64,000 nt of DNA from Novacetimonas cocois (GTDB taxonomy: Bacteria > Pseudomonadota > Alphaproteobacteria > Acetobacterales > Acetobacteraceae): the NCBI RefSeq assembly GCF_003311635.1, contig NZ_QEXL01000001.1, positions 275,573 to 339,572 on the forward strand. The letters run 5' to 3'. A model generated the notes under the pieces. The model was not told where the DNA came from, searched no databases, and saw nothing but the letters and a program-made list of their open reading frames with translations. Made by a program: the position numbers and the translations under genes. Below, piece by piece: positions 29,774 through 40,574 of the stretch (its first letter is position 1; each line of letters starts with the position of its first letter).

Positions 29774-29808
29774 GGCGGGAATGACCGATTTTGTGGGTCA
29801 TTCCCGCC
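29774..29808 (+). terminator. 13-bp perfect hairpin after lon
   Basis: GGCGGGAATGACC (29774-29786) and GGTCATTCCCGCC (29796-29808) form a perfect stem 39 bases after the lon stop codon. There is no T-run, as with the rpmB hairpin. Confidence 0.65.
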
Positions 29809-29818
29809 CTTCGGTCGG

Positions 29819-29847
29819 TTGACGTGAGAGAAAACAGCGGCATAGTG
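29819..29847 (+). promoter_or_regulatory. Probable promoter of the HU gene
   Basis: TTGACG (29819-29824) is followed after 16-17 bases by a CATAGT/ATAGTG -10-like box. It lies 70 bases before the HU start codon and just after the lon terminator hairpin. Confidence 0.4.
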
Positions 29848-29916
29848 CAGGCAGAAAATGCGACGCCAAAACACGCGTGAGAAGCGGTCGCAGTCAGTTA
29901 CAGAGAAAGGCGTAAA

Positions 29917-30204
29917 ATGGAGAAGCCACTTAACAAGCAGGAACTCGTTGCTGCTGTCGCCGAGAACGCCGATCTGGCAAAGGCAAAGGCGGGCGAAGTG
30001 GTCGATGCTGTGTTCGGCGCGATCGAAAAGGCCCTGTCCAACGGACAGGAAGTGCGTCTGGTCGGTTTCGGTACGTTCGTGACCGCCACCCGTAAGGCTG
30101 CCAAGGGCCGCAACCCCCGCACAGGCGAAGAGATCGATATCCCGGCCTCGACCTCCGTGCGTTTCAAGCCTGGCAAAAATCTGAAAGAAGCTGTAAGCAA
30201 ATAA
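29917..30204 (+). CDS. hupB: Nucleoid-associated protein HU
   Basis: The 95-residue DNA-bending protein shows the HU family layout. An N-terminal helical dimerisation part (LNKQELVAAVAENADLAKAK) leads to the conserved GFGTFVTATRKAAKGRNPRTG and the beta-arm that inserts proline into the DNA minor groove. AGAAAGG precedes the ATG. Its place after lon matches the E. coli lon-hupB pair. Confidence 0.95.
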   Translation: MEKPLNKQELVAAVAENADLAKAKAGEVVDAVFGAIEKALSNGQEVRLVGFGTFVTATRKAAKGRNPRTGEEIDIPASTSVRFKPGKNLKEAVSK

Positions 30205-30274
30205 GCAGCTTGCATCAGGTGAGGGGTCCGGATCCGCATGGATTGTCGACCCCTCGGCTTTGATGCGGACATAC

Positions 30275-30349
30275 GGGCGATTAGCTCAGCGGTAGAGCGT
30301 CTCGTTTACACCGAGAGGGTCGGCGGTTCGATCCCGTCATCGCCCACCA
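30275..30349 (+). tRNA. tRNA-Val (anticodon UAC)
   Basis: A 75-nt cloverleaf with a perfect acceptor stem GGGCGAT/ATCGCCC, anticodon stem TCTCG/CGAGA, loop TTTACAC giving UAC, and an encoded CCA end. Confidence 0.96.
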
Positions 30350-30497
30350 TGGATGATGCCCCTTAACTATGGGTATTCAGGTCATGTGATTACCCGACCC
30401 GGCCAATTATATGGCTTTTAGGGATCGGAATTTCAGGCGTCATCGTCTGTTGACGCAGTCCGGATGGATCGGTAGAGATGCCCCGGACAACACCTGC

Positions 30498-30574
<77 letters not shown>

Positions 30575-30900
30575 CTTCCCGATATCATTTCCAGGAAAAT
30601 CCATCCTTCGTCCCGCTGTGGCATGCAGCAGGCCGGATGTGTCCTGCGTTCCGGATTGCCGGAAACCATGGCGTTTTTCCCACTACACAGAAATATGAAG
30701 ACAACAAAAAGTTCCCGATAAGTAATTCGGGCGCAACGACTGTATTTCTGCGGCATTTCCTAACATCACGGTAATGTTCCCGCCCGGGTATAGGCTAACC
30801 GTCTGTTCGTATGCGGCGGTTTGGGTCTAACTTTGCCTCCAGCCATACAGAAGTCGTTCAAGACACGGATGGTTCAATCAACAGGTTGGGGACATGGACC
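30575..30900. other. Intergenic region between tRNA-Asp and nuoA
   Basis: These 326 bases hold no convincing ORF. They must contain the promoter of the nuo operon, but I see no clear -35/-10 pair. An inverted repeat CCCGA-N8-TCGGG lies at 30714-30731 in an AT-richer stretch and could be an operator. A TATAGG-like box lies near 30789. Confidence 0.4.
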
Positions 30901-31266
30901 ATGCATTCCGTCATCGCGGATTATTTCCCTGTACTGATATTCGGCGCGATCGCGGTTGTAATCGCGGGCGCCATGTTGGGAAGTTCGCTGCTTTTCGGGT
31001 GGCAGAAGCCATATTCGGAAAAAACATCCGCGTACGAATGCGGGTTTGAGCCCTTTGATGACACGCGGCGGCGATTCGACGTCCGGTTTTATCTTGTGGC
31101 CATCCTCTTCATTATTTTCGACCTCGAGGTGGCTTTCCTGTTCCCGTGGGCGGTGAGCCTGTCGCGGATCGGATGGTTCGGTTTCCTGTCGATGATGGGT
31201 TTCCTGACGGTCCTGACGGTCGGCTTCATCTACGAATGGTGCAAGGGCGCGCTGGAGTGGGATTGA
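30901..31266 (+). CDS. nuoA: NADH-quinone oxidoreductase subunit A
   Basis: The 121-residue membrane subunit has three transmembrane helices and the family signature [43 protein letters not shown]. The cysteine and acidic residues in its loop lie near the quinone site of complex I. The ATG at 30901 has a GGGGAC ribosome binding site; the frame is open upstream to 30811. It is the first gene of the nuo operon. Confidence 0.96.
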   Translation: MHSVIADYFPVLIFGAIAVVIAGAMLGSSLLFGWQKPYSEKTSAYECGFEPFDDTRRRFDVRFYLVAILFIIFDLEVAFLFPWAVSLSRIGWFGFLSMMGFLTVLTVGFIYEWCKGALEWD

Positions 31267-31292
31267 GGCAGCAGGGAAGGGAGACAGGAAGC

Positions 31293-31871
31293 ATGAGCAG
31301 CAGTTCATCAGGGCAGGGGCGTCCGTCCGACAGCATCGCATGGAATCGCGAAATGCTGCCGCCGGGACCGGAACAAGACGCCGTAATTCGTGGTGTCACG
31401 GGCGAGATCACGGAAAAGGGCTTTGTCGTCGCCAGCCTGGACAAGATCGTGAACTGGGGGCGCACCGGCAGCCTGTGGCCGATGTCATTCGGTCTGGCGT
31501 GCTGCGCGGTGGAAATGATCCACGCCTACATGCCGCGTTACGACCTTGACCGCATGGGCATCATCCCGCGCGGCTCGCCACGTCAGTCGGACGTGATGAT
31601 CGTCGCCGGGACGCTGACGAACAAGATGGCCCCGGCCCTGCGCCGCGTGTACGACCAGATGGCCGAGCCGCGCTGGGTCATTTCCATGGGGTCATGCGCC
31701 AACGGCGGCGGGTATTACCATTATTCCTATTCGGTGGTGCGTGGCTGCGACCGGATCGTACCGGTTGACGTGTATGTCCCGGGCTGTCCCCCGACGGCGG
31801 AGGCGCTGATTTACGGCATCCTCCAGCTCCAGAAGAAAATTCGCAGGACAGGGACGATTCTCCGTGGCTGA
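31293..31871 (+). CDS. nuoB: NADH-quinone oxidoreductase subunit B (cluster N2)
   Basis: The 192-residue peripheral-arm subunit holds the terminal [4Fe-4S] cluster N2, which reduces quinone. The ligands are visible as the adjacent Cys pair in [12 protein letters not shown], with [14 protein letters not shown] and [13 protein letters not shown]. The ATG at 31293 has a GGAAGC-type site. The stop codon overlaps the nuoC start. Confidence 0.97.
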   Translation: MSSSSSGQGRPSDSIAWNREMLPPGPEQDAVIRGVTGEITEKGFVVASLDKIVNWGRTGSLWPMSFGLACCAVEMIHAYMPRYDLDRMGIIPRGSPRQSDVMIVAGTLTNKMAPALRRVYDQMAEPRWVISMGSCANGGGYYHYSYSVVRGCDRIVPVDVYVPGCPPTAEALIYGILQLQKKIRRTGTILRG

Positions 31872-32529
31872 GGCATCAAACACCCTTCCGGCGGTGCAGT
31901 CGCAGGCGCAGGCGTCGCTGGGTTCGCTGACATTCACGCTCGCCACGTCGGTGCCGGGCATCATTTCCGCCGGGATCGAGGGCGGGGAACTGGTGGTCCG
32001 CACGACGCGGCCCTACCTGCTGGCGATCATGGCGATGCTGCGCGACGATCCGCGTTACGCGTGCGAACAGATGATGGACCTGTGCGGCGTGGACTATCCC
32101 GATCGCGCGGAACGTTTCGACATTGTCTATAACCTGCTGTCGGTAACCCATAATCACCGCATCCGCGTGATCGTCACCACGGACGAGACACAGCCCGTGC
32201 CGTCGGTGCATCGCCTGTGGCCGTCCGCCACCTGGTGGGAACGCGAATGTTATGACCTGTTCGGCATCCTGTTCGCGGACCAGCCGGACCTGCGGCGCAT
32301 CCTGACCGATTACGGGTTCGAAGGGCATCCCCTGCGCAAGGACTTCCCCCTGACCGGCTATGTCGAGACCCGTTACGACGAGGAGCGGCGGCAGGTCGTC
32401 TATGAGCCGGTGCAGCTGACGCAGGACTTCCGCAATTTCGATTTTGAATCCCCGTGGGAGGGTATCCTGACCCTGCCGGGGGACGAGAAGGCGCATGCGT
32501 TCCGCCAGAACATCAAGCGTCAGGAATAG
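31864..32529 (+). CDS. nuoC: NADH-quinone oxidoreductase subunit C (30 kDa)
   Basis: The 221-residue subunit has the 30-kDa signature [38 protein letters not shown]. It is separate from NuoD, unlike the fused NuoCD of E. coli, as expected in alphaproteobacteria. The start is a GTG at 31864, overlapping the end of nuoB by 8 bases. The N-terminal 30 residues are Ala/Gln-rich. Confidence 0.96.
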   Translation: MAEASNTLPAVQSQAQASLGSLTFTLATSVPGIISAGIEGGELVVRTTRPYLLAIMAMLRDDPRYACEQMMDLCGVDYPDRAERFDIVYNLLSVTHNHRIRVIVTTDETQPVPSVHRLWPSATWWERECYDLFGILFADQPDLRRILTDYGFEGHPLRKDFPLTGYVETRYDEERRQVVYEPVQLTQDFRNFDFESPWEGILTLPGDEKAHAFRQNIKRQE

Positions 32530-32541
32530 GGAAATAGAACG

Positions 32542-33792
32542 ATGAGTGACGTGACCCTGCAGGAGGATATTCCTGAAGCGCTGCTTCCCGAAGACAGCGA
32601 CGGCGATGTCAGGAAGCATGTCGTCGAAATCGATTCGCATGCGCTGAATTTCGGTCCCCAGCATCCTTCGGCCCATGGCGTGCTGCGTCTGGTGCTGGAA
32701 ATGGAGGGCGAGGTCGTTACCCGTGCCATTCCGCATGTCGGGCTTTTGCATCGCGGCACAGAAAAGCTGATTGAATACAAGACCTATCCCAAGGCCCTGC
32801 CGTATTTCGACCGTCTCGATTACGTCTCCCCCATGTGTGAGGAGCAGGCGTTCGCCCTGGCGACGGAAAAGCTGCTGAACCTCGAAATCCCGGACCGCGC
32901 GAAATGGATCCGCGTCATGTTCGCGGAAATCACGCGGATCCTGAACCATATCCTCAACCTGACCTCGTTCGGGCTGGACTGCGGCGCGCTGACACCTGCC
33001 CTGTGGGGGTATGAGGAACGTGAAAAGCTGCTGGAGTTTTATGAGGCCGCGTCCGGCGCGCGCTTCCACGCCAACTATTTCCGTCCCGGCGGCGTCGCGC
33101 GTGACCTTCCGGCCGGGCTTGAGGACCGTATCGCGGAATGGACGACGGAATTCCCGCGCTGGATCGATGACCTCGAATCCCTGCTGACCAACAACCGTAT
33201 CTGGAAACAGCGCACGGTCGGTATTGGCGTCTTTACCACGGAACAGGCGCTGGCATGGGGATTCAGCGGGCCGTGCCTGCGGGCGTCCGGCGTGCCGTGG
33301 GACCTGCGCCGGTCGCAGCCCTATGACAATTACGACAAGGTCGAATTCAACGTGCCGGTGGCGCGTCAGGGCGACTGTTACGACCGGTATCTGGTGCGCG
33401 TCGCGGAAATGCGCGAAAGCGTCAGGATCATCGAGCAGTGCCTGGCGCAGATGAAGCCGGGACCGATCAAGGTCCAGGATCGCAAGATCGCCCCGCCCCC
33501 GCGGCGGGAAATGAAACGGTCGATGGAAGCCCTGATCCATCATTTCAAGCTGTTTACCGAAGGGTACCACGTGCCGCCGGGCGCGACCTATACCGCCGTT
33601 GAAAGCCCGAAAGGGGAATTCGGCGTCTATCTGGTCGCCGATGGCAGCAACCGGCCCTATCGATGCAAGATTCGCCCCACCGGATTTGCCCATCTGCAGG
33701 CCATGGACGTGATGGCGCGGCGGCACATGCTGGCCGACGCGGTTGCGATCATCGGTTCGCTTGATCTGGTGTTCGGCGAAATAGACAGGTGA
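32542..33792 (+). CDS. nuoD: NADH-quinone oxidoreductase subunit D (49 kDa)
   Basis: The 416-residue subunit, related to NiFe hydrogenase large subunits, forms the quinone pocket with NuoB. The typical blocks are [19 protein letters not shown] (with the quinone-site His), [31 protein letters not shown] and the C-terminal DLVFGEIDR. It is preceded by 12 bases after nuoC and overlaps the GTG at 33789 in front of nuoE. Confidence 0.97.
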   Translation: MSDVTLQEDIPEALLPEDSDGDVRKHVVEIDSHALNFGPQHPSAHGVLRLVLEMEGEVVTRAIPHVGLLHRGTEKLIEYKTYPKALPYFDRLDYVSPMCEEQAFALATEKLLNLEIPDRAKWIRVMFAEITRILNHILNLTSFGLDCGALTPALWGYEEREKLLEFYEAASGARFHANYFRPGGVARDLPAGLEDRIAEWTTEFPRWIDDLESLLTNNRIWKQRTVGIGVFTTEQALAWGFSGPCLRASGVPWDLRRSQPYDNYDKVEFNVPVARQGDCYDRYLVRVAEMRESVRIIEQCLAQMKPGPIKVQDRKIAPPPRREMKRSMEALIHHFKLFTEGYHVPPGATYTAVESPKGEFGVYLVADGSNRPYRCKIRPTGFAHLQAMDVMARRHMLADAVAIIGSLDLVFGEIDR

Positions 33793-33797
33793 ACGAC

Positions 33798-34457
33798 ATG
33801 TCCGCGGATTCCAACACACCTCATAACGCGGAACCTGCTGAATTCACGTTCGATTCCGAAAGTGAGCAGCAGATCGCGCAGATACTCGCGAAGTATCCCC
33901 CCGAACGTAAGGCCAGCGGCGTCATCCCGCTGCTTTACGTGGTGCAGAAGCAGATGGGACGCCAGACCGGCAGCGCATGGGTTCCCCGTGTCGCGATGGA
34001 CGCGGTGGCGCACCGGCTGGAGATGGCGCCCATCCGGGTTTACGAGGTCGCCACCTTCTACCTGATGTTCAATACGAAGCCGATCGGCAAATACCATCTT
34101 CAGGTCTGCACGACGACGTCGTGCTGGCTGCGGGGATCGGACGACGTGACGGCGGCATGCAAGGCCGCGACAGGCATCCATTCCTTTGGCGAAACCAGCG
34201 CGGATGGCCTGTTCACCATGACCGAGGTCGAATGCCTTGGCGCCTGCGCCAATGCGCCGATCCTTCAGGTTGACGATGATTATTACGAGGACATGGACGG
34301 TCCGCGCACGACGGAACTGATCGCGGCCCTGCGCCGGGGTGAGCGTCCGAAGCCCGGCCCCACCATCGATCGCATGGATTCCGCCCCGGTCGGGGGGCGC
34401 AAGACGCTGCTGGACACTGCGGGGCAGCAGGCCGGCGGCACGCAGGATAACGGGTAG
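33798..34457 (+). CDS. nuoE: NADH-quinone oxidoreductase subunit E (24 kDa, [2Fe-2S])
   Basis: The roughly 219-residue NADH-module subunit binds the [2Fe-2S] cluster N1a. The four cysteines are in CTTTSCWLRG and VECLGACANAP. I chose the ATG at 33798, which has an AGG 8 bases upstream; a GTG at 33789 overlapping the nuoD stop is also possible. The C-terminal 45 residues after the domain are Pro/Gly-rich, longer than in E. coli and like other alphaproteobacterial forms. Confidence 0.95.
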   Translation: MSADSNTPHNAEPAEFTFDSESEQQIAQILAKYPPERKASGVIPLLYVVQKQMGRQTGSAWVPRVAMDAVAHRLEMAPIRVYEVATFYLMFNTKPIGKYHLQVCTTTSCWLRGSDDVTAACKAATGIHSFGETSADGLFTMTEVECLGACANAPILQVDDDYYEDMDGPRTTELIAALRRGERPKPGPTIDRMDSAPVGGRKTLLDTAGQQAGGTQDNG

Positions 34458-34469
34458 GAAAGACGGGAC

Positions 34470-35795
34470 ATGCTTGAGGACAAGGACCGGATTTTTACCA
34501 ATCTGTACGGTCAGAACGACTGGCGGCTGGCGGGTGCGCGACAGCGTGGCGACTGGAACGATACCGCCGCCATCCTGGCGCGCGGGCGTGATGCAATCAT
34601 CGCGGAGATGAAGGCATCCGGCCTGCGCGGCCGTGGCGGCGCGGGTTTCCCCACCGGGGTCAAATGGTCATTCATGCCCAAGACATCGGACGGGCGGCCG
34701 CATTATCTGGTCATCAACGGTGATGAATCCGAACCCGGCACCTGCAAGGACCGCGAGATCCTGCGCCACGATCCGCACAAGCTGATCGAAAGCGCGCTGA
34801 TCGCTTCCTTCGCGATGGGGGCGCACAAATCCTATATCTACATCCGCGGCGAATTCTTTAACGAGGCGCGGCATCTGCAGCATGCGATCGACGAGGCATA
34901 CGAGGCTGGACTGATCGGTCCAAACGCCGCCGGGTCGGGATGGGATTTCGATTTCTATATCCATCGCGGGGCGGGTGCCTATATCTGCGGCGAGGAGACG
35001 GCCCTGCTCGAAAGTCTCGAGGGCAAGAAGGGGCAGCCCCGCATGAAGCCGCCATTCCCCGCGGCGATGGGGCTGTATGGCTGTCCGACCACGGTCAACA
35101 ATGTCGAAAGCATTGCCGTGACCTCGACGATCATGCGGCGCGGGGCGTCGTGGTTTTCCGGGTTGGGCCGTCCGAACAACGCGGGCACGAAGCTGATGGC
35201 CATTTCCGGCCACGTCAACACGCCCTGCGTGTTCGAGGAAGAACTTGGCGTGCCGCTCAAGGACATCATCGAAAAACATGGCGGCGGCGTGCGTGGCGGC
35301 TGGGACAACCTGCTGGCGGTCATTCCGGGCGGCTGTTCCGTGCCGATGCTGCCGCGTGAGGTATGTGACACGGTCCTGATGGATTACGACAGCCTGCGCG
35401 CCGAAGGTTCAGGCCTTGGCACGGCCTGCATGATCGTGATGGACAAATCCACCGACATCATCCGCGCCATCGCCCGTTTTTCCCAGTTTTTCAAGCATGA
35501 GAGCTGTGGTCAGTGCACCCCCTGCCGCGAGGGCACGGGATGGATGATGCGTGTCATGCAACGCATGGTCGAAGGCCGCGCGGAGATCGAGGAGATTGAC
35601 ATGCTCGAACAGGTAACGCGCCAGGTTGAAGGTCATACGATCTGCGCCCTGGGCGATGCGGCGGCATGGCCCATCCAGGGGCTGATCCGGCGGTTCCGCC
35701 CGGTGATGGAGGAACGCATCCGCGCCTACAAGGCCGCCCATGGCGGTGGGCGTCTGGTGCAGGTTCCCGCCGACCTTCCGAGCGCGGCGGAGTGA
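34470..35795 (+). CDS. nuoF: NADH-quinone oxidoreductase subunit F (51 kDa, FMN)
   Basis: The 441-residue subunit binds NADH, FMN and the [4Fe-4S] cluster N3. The NADH/FMN glycine motifs are [18 protein letters not shown] and [19 protein letters not shown]. The cluster ligands are [16 protein letters not shown] with a later Cys in [13 protein letters not shown]. It lies 12 bases after nuoE and 5 bases before nuoG. Confidence 0.97.
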   Translation: MLEDKDRIFTNLYGQNDWRLAGARQRGDWNDTAAILARGRDAIIAEMKASGLRGRGGAGFPTGVKWSFMPKTSDGRPHYLVINGDESEPGTCKDREILRHDPHKLIESALIASFAMGAHKSYIYIRGEFFNEARHLQHAIDEAYEAGLIGPNAAGSGWDFDFYIHRGAGAYICGEETALLESLEGKKGQPRMKPPFPAAMGLYGCPTTVNNVESIAVTSTIMRRGASWFSGLGRPNNAGTKLMAISGHVNTPCVFEEELGVPLKDIIEKHGGGVRGGWDNLLAVIPGGCSVPMLPREVCDTVLMDYDSLRAEGSGLGTACMIVMDKSTDIIRAIARFSQFFKHESCGQCTPCREGTGWMMRVMQRMVEGRAEIEEIDMLEQVTRQVEGHTICALGDAAAWPIQGLIRRFRPVMEERIRAYKAAHGGGRLVQVPADLPSAAE

Positions 35796-35800
35796 GTGGC

Positions 35801-37867
35801 ATGGTAAAAGTAACCGTTGACGGCATTCCCGTCGAAGTCCCGGCCGGGTCCAGCGCCCTTCAGGCCTGCGAGGCCGCGGGCAAGGAAATCCCGCGTTTCT
35901 GCTTCCACGAACGGCTGTCGGTGGCGGGCAACTGCCGCATGTGCCTTGTGCAGGTGGTCCGCGCGCCCAAGCCGGTGGCGTCGTGCGGCTTTCCGGTGGG
36001 CGAGGGGATGCAGATCCTGACCGATACCGAGGTCGTGCGCAAGGCGCGGCGGGCGGTCATGGAATTCCTGCTCATCAACCATCCGCTTGACTGCCCGATC
36101 TGCGATCAGGGCGGCGAATGCGACCTTCAGGACCAGGCGTTCGGGTATGGCGCGGACCATTCGCGCTATCTCGAAAACAAGCGCGCGGTGACGGACAAGT
36201 ATCTTGGCCCGCTGGTCAAGACGGTCATGACGCGCTGCATCCAGTGCACGCGCTGCATCCGTTTCGCGACCGAGGTCGCGGGCGTGCCGGAACTTGGCGC
36301 CGTCTCGCGCGGCGAAAACATGGAAGTAACCAACTACGTCGAAAAGGCGCTGACTTCCGAACTGTCGGGCAACCTGATCGACATCTGCCCGGTGGGCGCG
36401 CTGACGTCCAAGCCGTATGCCTTTACCGCGCGTCCTTGGGAGCTCAAGCGCACGGACTCGATCGACGTGTGCGACGCGGTCGGCACCAACATCGTGATGC
36501 AGGCCCGTGGCGCCAGCGTGCTGCGTATCGTGCCGCGCACCAATGACGAGGTGAACGAGGAATGGCTGGCGGACAAGGGGCGTTTCGTCGTGGACGGCTT
36601 CCGTCACCGTCGCCTCGACCGGCCCTGGGTGCGGGTGCATGGCAAGCTGCAGCCCGCGTCATGGCAGGATGTCTTCGTCGCGCTGGCAAAGCGGCTCAAG
36701 GGCGTTCCGGGGGAACGGATCGGCGCGATTGCCGGTGACCTGTGCGATGCCGAAAGCATGCTGGCGCTGAAGGACCTGATGGGCGCGCTGGGATCGCCGA
36801 ACATCGACTGCCGTCAGGACGGGGCGGATTACGACCTGTCGCACCGCGATTTCTATACGTTCAATACCGGCATCACCGGCATCGAGGACGCGGACGCACT
36901 GCTGATTGTCGGGGCCATTCCCCGGCAGGAGGCCCCCGTCCTGAACGCGCGCATTCGCAAGCGTTTCGTCACCGCCGGCCGGGGCAAGTTCCCGATCGCG
37001 ATGATCGGCGCGCCGCAGGCCGATCCCACCTATGCCGTCGAAGTGCTGGGCGACGGGCCGGATGCGCTGGCGGACCTTGCGGCAGGGCGTTCGCCGTTCC
37101 TCGATGTCCTGAAAAAGGCCGAGCGGCCGATGATCATCGTCGGGCACGGGGCGCTGACGCGGCCTGACGCACGCGCGATCCTCAAGGCGGCATGGGACCT
37201 TGCGGGACAGGTGGGTGCGCTGGATGCGCAGTGGCATGGCTTCAACGTCCTGCACACGGCCGCCAGTCGCGTCGCCGGTCTGGATATGGGCTTTGTCCCG
37301 CAAAAGGGCGGCCGCGATGTCGCGGGCATGCTCAATGACGGGGTGGAAGTCCTGTGGCTGCTGGGCGCGGATGAATTCCCGGTCGATCGCATCGGCAACG
37401 ATACCTTCGTCATCTATCAGGGACACCATGGCGATGCGGGCGCCGCGCGGGCGGACGTGATCCTGCCCGGCGCGCTGTATGCGGAAAAGCCCGGCACCTA
37501 CGTCAATACCGAAGGCCGCGTGCAGCAGTCGTTCCGCGCGGTCATGCCGCCGGGTGACGCGCGCGAGGACTGGCGTATCGTGCGCGCGTTTTCCGAAGTG
37601 GTGGGGCATACGCTGCCCTATGACACGCTCGAGGCGCTGCGCGCGCGTCTGGCGCAGGTCAATCCGGTTTTCGCGCGGCAGGGTCATCCCCGGTTCGCGC
37701 CACCGCAGGGCATCAGTCCCGATGGGGGAAAGGTGGCGATTGCCTCCACCCCCTTTGTTCCGGTGATCGCGGATTATTACCAGACCAGTCCCATCTGCCG
37801 CGCCAGCCCGACGATGGAGACCTGTTCGCGGACCTATGTCCATCCCCCGGCCCAGGCAGCGGAGTAA
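35801..37867 (+). CDS. nuoG: NADH-quinone oxidoreductase subunit G (75 kDa)
   Basis: The 688-residue subunit wires electrons from NuoF to NuoI. The Fe-S ligand groups appear in order: FCFHERLSVAGNCRMCLVQ ([2Fe-2S]), DCPICDQGGECDLQDQA with a preceding His-Cys set, and RCIQCTRCIRFATEVAG. A molybdopterin-oxidoreductase-like C-terminal part follows without cofactor motifs. The length is that of alphaproteobacterial and mitochondrial forms, not the 900-residue E. coli one. The ATG is at 35801. Confidence 0.96.
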   Translation: MVKVTVDGIPVEVPAGSSALQACEAAGKEIPRFCFHERLSVAGNCRMCLVQVVRAPKPVASCGFPVGEGMQILTDTEVVRKARRAVMEFLLINHPLDCPICDQGGECDLQDQAFGYGADHSRYLENKRAVTDKYLGPLVKTVMTRCIQCTRCIRFATEVAGVPELGAVSRGENMEVTNYVEKALTSELSGNLIDICPVGALTSKPYAFTARPWELKRTDSIDVCDAVGTNIVMQARGASVLRIVPRTNDEVNEEWLADKGRFVVDGFRHRRLDRPWVRVHGKLQPASWQDVFVALAKRLKGVPGERIGAIAGDLCDAESMLALKDLMGALGSPNIDCRQDGADYDLSHRDFYTFNTGITGIEDADALLIVGAIPRQEAPVLNARIRKRFVTAGRGKFPIAMIGAPQADPTYAVEVLGDGPDALADLAAGRSPFLDVLKKAERPMIIVGHGALTRPDARAILKAAWDLAGQVGALDAQWHGFNVLHTAASRVAGLDMGFVPQKGGRDVAGMLNDGVEVLWLLGADEFPVDRIGNDTFVIYQGHHGDAGAARADVILPGALYAEKPGTYVNTEGRVQQSFRAVMPPGDAREDWRIVRAFSEVVGHTLPYDTLEALRARLAQVNPVFARQGHPRFAPPQGISPDGGKVAIASTPFVPVIADYYQTSPICRASPTMETCSRTYVHPPAQAAE

Positions 37868-37873
37868 GGTGAG

Positions 37874-38896
37874 GTGACGCATTTCTTTTTACATACGGTC
37901 GTGGGCCAGGTTCTGCTGATCGTTCTGGAAACGCTGGCCGTGCTTGTGCCGCTTCTGCTGGGGGTTGCGTACCTGACCCTGGCCGAACGCAAGGTGATGG
38001 CCGCGATGCAGCTGCGCAAGGGGCCGAACGTCAACGGTCCGTTCGGCGTGCTGCAGGCCTTTGCCGACGCGATCAAGATGCTGACCAAGGAAACGGTCAT
38101 CCCGGCGGGCGCGAACCGCATGCTGTTCCTGTTCGCGCCTTTCCTGACCTTTTCACTGGCGATGGTGGCATGGGCGGTCATCCCGACGGGCAACGGCCTT
38201 GCGATCGCCGACATCAATGTCGGGGTGCTTTACCTGCTGGCGATTTCCTCGCTCGGGGTTTACGGCATCCTGATCGCGGGCTGGGCGTCCAATTCGAAAT
38301 ATGCCTTCCTTGGCGGCCTGCGTTCGGCGGCGCAGATGGTGTCCTACGAGGTCTCGATCGGCCTTGTGATCGTCTCCGTCCTGCTGGCGGTCGGCAGTCT
38401 GAACCTCAACGACATCGTGCTGGCGCAGCGCCATGTCTGGTTCTGCCTGCCGATGTTCCCGATGTTCATCGTCTTCTTCATCTCCGCGCTGGCGGAAACC
38501 AACCGCGCGCCCTTTGACCTTCCCGAAGGGGAGAGCGAACTGGTGGCGGGCTTTTTCGTCGAATATTCGGCGCTGGCGTTCGGGCTCTTCTTCCTTGGTG
38601 AATATGCCAACATGTTCCTGATGTCGGGCATGGTCAGCATCCTGTTCCTTGGTGGCTGGCTGCCGCCGCTGGATGTCGCGCCGCTGACATGGATTCCGGG
38701 GCCGCTGTGGCTGATTGCCAAGATCCTGTTCTGCCTGTTCGTCTTCATCTGGGTGCGCGCGACCTTCCCCCGCTATCGCTATGACCAGCTGATGCGGCTG
38801 GGGTGGAAGGTGTTCCTGCCGTTCTCCCTGGCGTGGATGGTTCTGACGGCCGGTTTTCTGATGGTGACGGGCCTGCTGCCCGGAGGAGCAAGCTGA
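37874..38896 (+). CDS. nuoH: NADH-quinone oxidoreductase subunit H
   Basis: The 340-residue membrane subunit links the peripheral and membrane arms and forms part of the quinone channel. It has about eight transmembrane helices. The conserved loops are [31 protein letters not shown] and [21 protein letters not shown]. The start is a GTG at 37874, six bases after the nuoG stop. Its TGA overlaps the nuoI ATG (ATGA type). Confidence 0.96.
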   Translation: MTHFFLHTVVGQVLLIVLETLAVLVPLLLGVAYLTLAERKVMAAMQLRKGPNVNGPFGVLQAFADAIKMLTKETVIPAGANRMLFLFAPFLTFSLAMVAWAVIPTGNGLAIADINVGVLYLLAISSLGVYGILIAGWASNSKYAFLGGLRSAAQMVSYEVSIGLVIVSVLLAVGSLNLNDIVLAQRHVWFCLPMFPMFIVFFISALAETNRAPFDLPEGESELVAGFFVEYSALAFGLFFLGEYANMFLMSGMVSILFLGGWLPPLDVAPLTWIPGPLWLIAKILFCLFVFIWVRATFPRYRYDQLMRLGWKVFLPFSLAWMVLTAGFLMVTGLLPGGAS

Positions 38897-39384
38897 TGGG
38901 ATATCTGAGCCGTACCGCCCGGTCGTTCCTGCTGAGCGAACTGGTCTCGGGCATGAGCGTGACGCTGAAGGCGTTTTTCAAGCCCAAGGCGACGATCAAC
39001 TATCCCTATGAAAAGGGGCCGCTGTCGCCGCGTTTCAGGGGCGAGCATGCGCTGCGCCGCTATCCCAACGGAGAAGAGCGCTGCATCGCGTGCAAGCTGT
39101 GCGAGGCGACATGCCCGGCGGAGGCCATCACGATCGAGGCCGAGCCCCGCGACGACGGTTCGCGTCGTACCACCCGGTACGACATCGACATGACCAAGTG
39201 CATCTATTGTGGACTGTGCGAGGAAGCATGCCCCGTGGATGCGATCGTTGAAGGCCCCAACTATGAATTCGCGACCGAGACGCGCGAAGAACTTATGTAC
39301 AACAAGGACAAGCTGCTCGCCAATGGCGATCGCTGGGAAAGCGTTCTTGCGCGCCGGCTGGAGCTGGATGCGCCGTATCGTTGA
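38896..39384 (+). CDS. nuoI: NADH-quinone oxidoreductase subunit I (two [4Fe-4S])
   Basis: The 162-residue ferredoxin-like subunit binds clusters N6a and N6b through [16 protein letters not shown] and [16 protein letters not shown]. An N-terminal amphipathic segment anchors it on NuoH. The start overlaps the nuoH stop codon. Ninety-three bases separate it from nuoJ, the largest gap in the operon. Confidence 0.97.
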   Translation: MGYLSRTARSFLLSELVSGMSVTLKAFFKPKATINYPYEKGPLSPRFRGEHALRRYPNGEERCIACKLCEATCPAEAITIEAEPRDDGSRRTTRYDIDMTKCIYCGLCEEACPVDAIVEGPNYEFATETREELMYNKDKLLANGDRWESVLARRLELDAPYR

Positions 39385-39477
39385 CGTGGCGGATCGCATG
39401 TCCCCCTTCCATCCGCGCGATGGCAGGTGGACATGCGGGCAGCAGGAGGAAATATCCATGCGGCAGGAAGGTCACCC

Positions 39478-40251
39478 ATGATGACCCAAATCGTCTTTTA
39501 CATATTTGCGGCGGTCCTGGTTCTTTCTGCCTCGATGGTGGTCAGCGCCCGCAATCCCGTGCATTCGGTCCTGTTCCTGATACTGGCGTTTTTCAACGCG
39601 GCGGGACTGTTCCTGATCGCGGGGGCCGAATTCCTGGCGATGATCCTTGTCATCGTCTATGTCGGCGCCGTCGCGGTGCTGTTCCTGTTTGTCGTCATGA
39701 TGCTTGACATCCGCATCGCCCAGGCGCGCGAGGGGCTGCAACGCTATGCCCCGATCGGCGCGGCGCTGGGCGGTGTGCTTCTGGCGGAACTGGTGCTGGC
39801 GTTCATGCACTGGCGCTTTGCGTCCAACATTGGCGATGTGGGGCACCTTGTCCCGTCCTCGCCCACGCGTTCGAACACGGCCGCGCTGGGGGATGTGCTT
39901 TATACGCACTACATCTTCCTGTTCCAGGCCTGCGCGCTGGTGCTGCTGGTGGCGATGATCGGCGCGATCGTGCTGACGCTGCGTGACCGGCCGACGGGAC
40001 GACGCCAGGACATCGAACGCCAGCATGAACGCCAGGCGGCGGATTCCATGGAACTGCTGTCGCTTCCCCTGGGCCAGAGTGTCGATGCGCTGGGCGGGTT
40101 CCTGCGCCCGCACCAGTCCTATGACGTCGCGGCCGTGCCGGGGACCTATGGCACCCAGGCCTATCGCGAGGAGGAACAGCGGCTGGAGGAGTCCACCGCG
40201 CTGGTCGTGGTCGAGGACGTCACGAAAAACGAAAGTCGGGACAATGAATAG
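39478..40251 (+). CDS. nuoJ: NADH-quinone oxidoreductase subunit J
   Basis: The roughly 257-residue membrane subunit has five transmembrane helices and the pi-bulge helix [28 protein letters not shown] of the E-channel. The cytosolic C-terminal tail of about 80 residues is charged and longer than usual. Two ATGs in tandem (39478, 39481) follow an AGGAAGG site. The stop overlaps the nuoK start (ATGAATAG). Confidence 0.94.
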   Translation: MMTQIVFYIFAAVLVLSASMVVSARNPVHSVLFLILAFFNAAGLFLIAGAEFLAMILVIVYVGAVAVLFLFVVMMLDIRIAQAREGLQRYAPIGAALGGVLLAELVLAFMHWRFASNIGDVGHLVPSSPTRSNTAALGDVLYTHYIFLFQACALVLLVAMIGAIVLTLRDRPTGRRQDIERQHERQAADSMELLSLPLGQSVDALGGFLRPHQSYDVAAVPGTYGTQAYREEEQRLEESTALVVVEDVTKNESRDNE

Positions 40252-40567
40252 TGCAATCGCCACAATTGGCGTCACGCCGTACCTTGTCATCAGTGCGATC
40301 CTGCTGGTCCTGGGCGTGTTCGGTATTTTCCTGAACCGCAAGAACGTCATCATCATCCTGATGTCGATCGAACTGATCCTGCTGTCGGCCAATATCAATT
40401 TCGTGGCGTTTTCGGCGGCGCTGGGCGATCTGTCGGGACAGGTCTTCACCCTGTTCGTGCTGACGATCGCGGCGGCGGAATCCGCGATCGGCCTTGCCAT
40501 CGTCACTGTCTATTTCCGTAATCGCGGCTCGATCGAGGTCGACCGCATTACGATGATGAAAGGGTGA
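40244..40567 (+). CDS. nuoK: NADH-quinone oxidoreductase subunit K
   Basis: The 107-residue, three-helix subunit carries the conserved glutamates of the proton path in [19 protein letters not shown] and [15 protein letters not shown]. The ATG at 40244 overlaps the end of nuoJ by 8 bases. It is MrpC-related and ends 7 bases before nuoL. Confidence 0.96.
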   Translation: MNSAIATIGVTPYLVISAILLVLGVFGIFLNRKNVIIILMSIELILLSANINFVAFSAALGDLSGQVFTLFVLTIAAAESAIGLAIVTVYFRNRGSIEVDRITMMKG

Positions 40568-40574
40568 TCGGATC